A DNA stretch of 8,623 nt. Source: an uncultured Clostridia bacterium. GTDB taxonomy: Bacteria > Bacillota > Clostridia > Christensenellales > Aristaeellaceae. The notes below the pieces were generated by a model that was not told the DNA's origin, made no database searches, and was given only the letters and a program-made list of their open reading frames with translations. Shown here piece by piece: positions 6,534-8,623 of this stretch (position 1 is the stretch's first letter; each line of letters begins with the position of its first letter). The translations under genes were made by a program, and so were the position numbers. The stretch lies in contig CAMOHY010000081.1 of the NCBI GenBank assembly GCA_946615495.1, forward strand, positions 1-8,623, given 5' to 3'.

Positions 6534-6562
6534 TTGAAATGCGGAAAAAAATTTGATATAAT
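6534..6562 (+). promoter_or_regulatory. strong extended -10 promoter for the Rho-like gene
   Basis: TTGAAA (6534-6539) and a perfect TATAAT (6557-6562) are spaced by 17 bases. The bases TGA directly before the -10 box (6554-6556) form the TGn extended -10 element. It is the best promoter in the window. Transcription should start near 6569, leaving a leader of about 200 bases before the ATG at 6771. It lies back-to-back with the aldo/keto reductase promoter; 79 AT-rich bases separate the two -35 boxes. Confidence 0.8.
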
Positions 6563-6568
6563 ACAATC

Positions 6569-6770
6569 AAGCGGCAGTTTTACATGAAAATTTGCCGATG
6601 CTATTCAATGAATCATGAAATGAGGACCGGCCTATCAGATGACTTTTTAACGGAAAGCAGAAATGGATACGGATTTTTTTGCGTTTCTTTTCCATCACTG
6701 AGAGGGCAAAGCTTCTTTGGCTTCGCCGGAGGGACGGGACCTTTTTTTCTTGACGCAAGGAGGATAATGG
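6569..6770 (+). promoter_or_regulatory. 5' leader of the Rho-like gene, with two hairpins
   Basis: Right after the predicted transcription start, 6572-6581 pairs with 6587-6597 (ten pairs, one bulged T, loop ACATG). Near the end of the leader, 6705-6712 pairs with 6720-6727 (seven of eight pairs, seven-base loop). T-runs occur at 6674-6680 and 6742-6748, the second after a G-rich stretch. Long leaders are common for rho genes, which are often autoregulated by premature termination; that role here is inference. A 67-codon open frame (6584-6787) spans the leader, but its ATG has no ribosome site. Confidence 0.45.
6757..6763 (+). promoter_or_regulatory. ribosome binding site deciding the Rho-like start
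   Basis: AAGGAGG precedes two overlapping start codons in ATGGATG. The ATG at 6771 is seven bases away and opens the long Rho frame. The ATG at 6767 is three bases away and opens only a six-codon frame (MDERAF, stop at 6785-6787). The spacing favours 6771. Confidence 0.85.
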
Positions 6771-8623
6771 ATGAGCGAGCATTTTGAAAATATGTCGGTG
6801 ATTGAGCTGCGGCAAAAGGCCAAGGAAATGGGCGTAAAGCTGGGCGCCGGCATCAACAAGCAAGGCATTATAGAAAAATTAAACGACGCCGCCGCCAAGC
6901 TGGCCCCCGCCGCGCCCACGGCCGAAGCGGCGGAGGAACGCCCTGCGGACATGGCCCGCCCCATCCGCAGCGCGGCCATTATTACCGACGACGAGGATTC
7001 GGATGAGGACGACGTGCCGGTGCTGACGCCCAACCCCATGGTGCGCTCCGCCCAGCGGGGCGCCCCCAGGCCCGTCAGCCCCGTGCCCACTGGCGCGGCG
7101 GCCCCCAGCGGCTCTTCCCTGAGCACCATTTCCGCCAAGGCGCCCGCTTTTACCATGGAAGGCTCCCGCGCCTGGCATAATCCCCGCGCCTATCAGGGCC
7201 AAAGCAACTATCAGCGGCCCCAGACCCCCCAGAATTGGAACGCCCGGCCCGCTCCCAGCGGCGCCGCCGAGCAGCGCGCCTATACCCGGCCCGCTCCGCA
7301 GCAGCATACGGACAATCGCGTGCAGCCCCAGCGGCCCGCTTCGCAGCCCACGTATGTGAACCGCTTTGGGCCGGAGCAGCCCGCCCAGGAAGCGGAAGCG
7401 CGGCCCGCCCAGGACTACCGGCCCTATAGCGCCCCTGCCCAGCAGGAGTATAGCGCTCCGCGGGAAAACAATTACAGCGGCTACAGCCAGCCTTCCTATT
7501 CCCGCCGGGAAGGCAGCGCCGCGCCCACCGCCATTTCCGATATTCTGGCCGCCGGCGAATGCGGAGACGGGGAAGGCATCTTGGAGGTGCATCCCGACGG
7601 CTACGGCTTCCTGCGCACCAACCATTATCTGCCCGGCAAGCAGGACGTGTATATTTCCAATGCCCAAATCCGGCGCTTTAACCTGCGCACCGGCGATTTT
7701 GTGGTGGGCAAGACCCGTCCCCAGCGGGACGCGGACCGCTACAGCGCTATGCTGTATATTACAGAGATCAACGGGGCTTCCCCGGAGGAAATGCCCAATC
7801 GCGCCCGGTTTGAGGACCTGACGCCCATTTACCCCAAAAAGCGCGTAACGCTCACGGGCAAAAAGGAAAGCGACCCTCTCCTTCGCCTGATGGACCTGCT
7901 TTGTCCCATTGGCTTTGGCCAGCGCGCCATGCTGCTGTGCGGCGCCAGGATGGACCGGCTGGCCCTGCTCAAAAAGCTGGCCGCCGCTATTTCCAAAAAT
8001 CACGGCAAGGCCCAGCTGATGCTGCTGCTGGTGGATGAGCGGCCGGAGGAAGTGACGGATATCAAGGAATCGGTCAAGGGCGAGGTGATTTATTCCACCT
8101 TTGACGAGCCCGCCGAAAGTCAGGTGCGCGTGACCGAAATGGCCCTGGAGCGCGCCATGCGCATGGTGGAGCAGAAAAAGGACGTTATTATCCTGGCCGA
8201 CAGCCTGACCCGCCTGGCCAGAGCGTGCAACGCCATTGCGCCCCAATCCGCCCGGACGCTCAGCGGCGGCCTGGCCGCCGGGGCCCTGAATAAGCCCAAG
8301 AAGTTTTTCGGCGCGGCCCGCAACACCCGCGAGGGCGGCAGCCTGACCATCGTCGTCACTGCCCTGTGCGGCACCGGGAACGAATTGGACCAAACTATTT
8401 TGCAGGAATTCCAGGGCAACAGCAACATGAACTGCGCCTTTACGCAGCCCGCCGGGAAGCAGCCGCTTTTGCTGCACGCCGACGAATGCGGCACCATTCA
8501 CGATGAATGGCTGCTTTCCGAGGAGGAAAAGGCCCTTGCCGATACCCTCCGCGCCGCCGCCGCCGGCCTTTCCGTGGAAGAAGCCATGGAAAAGCTGCTA
8601 TCCCTCCTCAAGGAACAGGAAGC
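6771..8623 (+). CDS. rho: Rho-family transcription termination factor with degenerate ATPase site (runs off window)
   Basis: There are 617 codons without a stop, cut by the window edge close to the expected end. Rho normally is a hexameric RNA-dependent helicase/ATPase that ends transcription. Domains: Rho_N SAP-like helices (about 5-42); acidic stretch DDEDSDEDD (73-81); a Pro/Gln/Tyr/Arg-rich linker (about 85-255); a cold-shock RNA-binding domain (about 264-335, with GYGFLRTNHYLPG and DVYIS); the FEDLTPIYP junction (347-355); then the RecA-type core to the end. Retained: DERPEEVTD (E423, R424, catalytic Glu region), Walker B DSLTRLARA (D477, R481), LSGG (497-500), FFGAARN (512-518). Lost: Walker A PPKAGKT reads GARMDRL (391-397; K184 of E. 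coli is R396, T185 is L397); R-loop K326 is E538; arginine finger R366 is I576; the RVFPAID segment is unrecognisable. The intact frame and strong promoter argue against a pseudogene. A non-catalytic, RNA-binding Rho paralogue is the likeliest reading. Confidence 0.9.
   Translation, partial: MSEHFENMSVIELRQKAKEMGVKLGAGINKQGIIEKLNDAAAKLAPAAPTAEAAEERPADMARPIRSAAIITDDEDSDEDDVPVLTPNPMVRSAQRGAPRPVSPVPTGAAAPSGSSLSTISAKAPAFTMEGSRAWHNPRAYQGQSNYQRPQTPQNWNARPAPSGAAEQRAYTRPAPQQHTDNRVQPQRPASQPTYVNRFGPEQPAQEAEARPAQDYRPYSAPAQQEYSAPRENNYSGYSQPSYSRREGSAAPTAISDILAAGECGDGEGILEVHPDGYGFLRTNHYLPGKQDVYISNAQIRRFNLRTGDFVVGKTRPQRDADRYSAMLYITEINGASPEEMPNRARFEDLTPIYPKKRVTLTGKKESDPLLRLMDLLCPIGFGQRAMLLCGARMDRLALLKKLAAAISKNHGKAQLMLLLVDERPEEVTDIKESVKGEVIYSTFDEPAESQVRVTEMALERAMRMVEQKKDVIILADSLTRLARACNAIAPQSARTLSGGLAAGALNKPKKFFGAARNTREGGSLTIVVTALCGTGNELDQTILQEFQGNSNMNCAFTQPAGKQPLLLHADECGTIHDEWLLSEEEKALADTLRAAAAGLSVEEAMEKLLSLLKEQE

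Noticed and set aside
6584..6787. 67-codon open frame across the Rho-like leader as a leader peptide
   Set aside because: There is no ribosome site before its first ATG, which lies in the loop of a hairpin; only its last codons share the real AAGGAGG, at poor spacing.
6879..8501. 540-residue open frame on the minus strand opposite the Rho-like gene
   Set aside because: It is Gly/Ala/Arg-rich with no domain pattern, the usual antisense shadow of a GC-rich gene; the plus strand carries clear Rho domains.
7912..8520. Frameshift or sequencing error as the cause of the missing Rho motifs
   Set aside because: The other frames do not restore PPKAGKT, RVFPAID or SGTR, and conserved Rho blocks before, between and after stay in the same frame.

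Overview
The window looks like a chromosomal segment of an anaerobic Bacillota, most likely a gut-type Clostridia lineage. This is inferred from several things: strong AGGAGG-type ribosome binding sites, sigma-A-like promoters, codons rich in G/C at the third position, an aldo/keto reductase carrying a two-cluster [4Fe-4S] tail, and a Rho with a long Pro/Gln-rich insertion. Nothing in the sequence fixes the genus. No rRNA, tRNA, CRISPR array, transposase, prophage gene or IS end was recognised.

Layout: bases 1-322 are non-coding and hold a tandem hairpin element and a long, nearly perfect hairpin that lies just past the end of the leftward genes. Bases 323-6328 carry six genes, all on the minus strand. 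In transcription order they are: an aldo/keto reductase with a ferredoxin-like tail; a TM1586-type nitroreductase; rarA (replication-associated AAA+ ATPase); a RimJ/RimL-like GNAT acetyltransferase; a Gfo/Idh/MocA oxidoreductase; and an AEC-family transporter. Nitroreductase, rarA and GNAT are joined by two ATGA (4-base) stop/start overlaps, and the oxidoreductase and transporter are 4 bases apart. A good promoter lies directly before the nitroreductase and another before the aldo/keto reductase. The only sizeable gap inside the cluster (146 bases, between GNAT and oxidoreductase) folds on paper into a three-way-junction-like RNA.

Bases 6329-6770 are an AT-rich divergent promoter region. It serves the aldo/keto reductase leftwards and, through a very strong extended -10 promoter and a leader of about 200 bases with two hairpins, a rightward gene. 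That gene, 6771 to the window edge, encodes a Rho-family protein. It keeps the Rho N-terminal domain, the RNA-binding cold-shock domain and much of the ATPase fold, but has lost the Walker A motif, the R-loop lysine and the arginine finger in one uninterrupted reading frame. It therefore looks like a catalytically dead Rho (a pseudo-ATPase) and is the most noteworthy item in the window.

Functionally, the leftward genes mix redox enzymes of unknown substrate with the replication-fork factor RarA. No shared pathway is evident beyond co-transcription. The Rho-like gene is a separate transcription unit.
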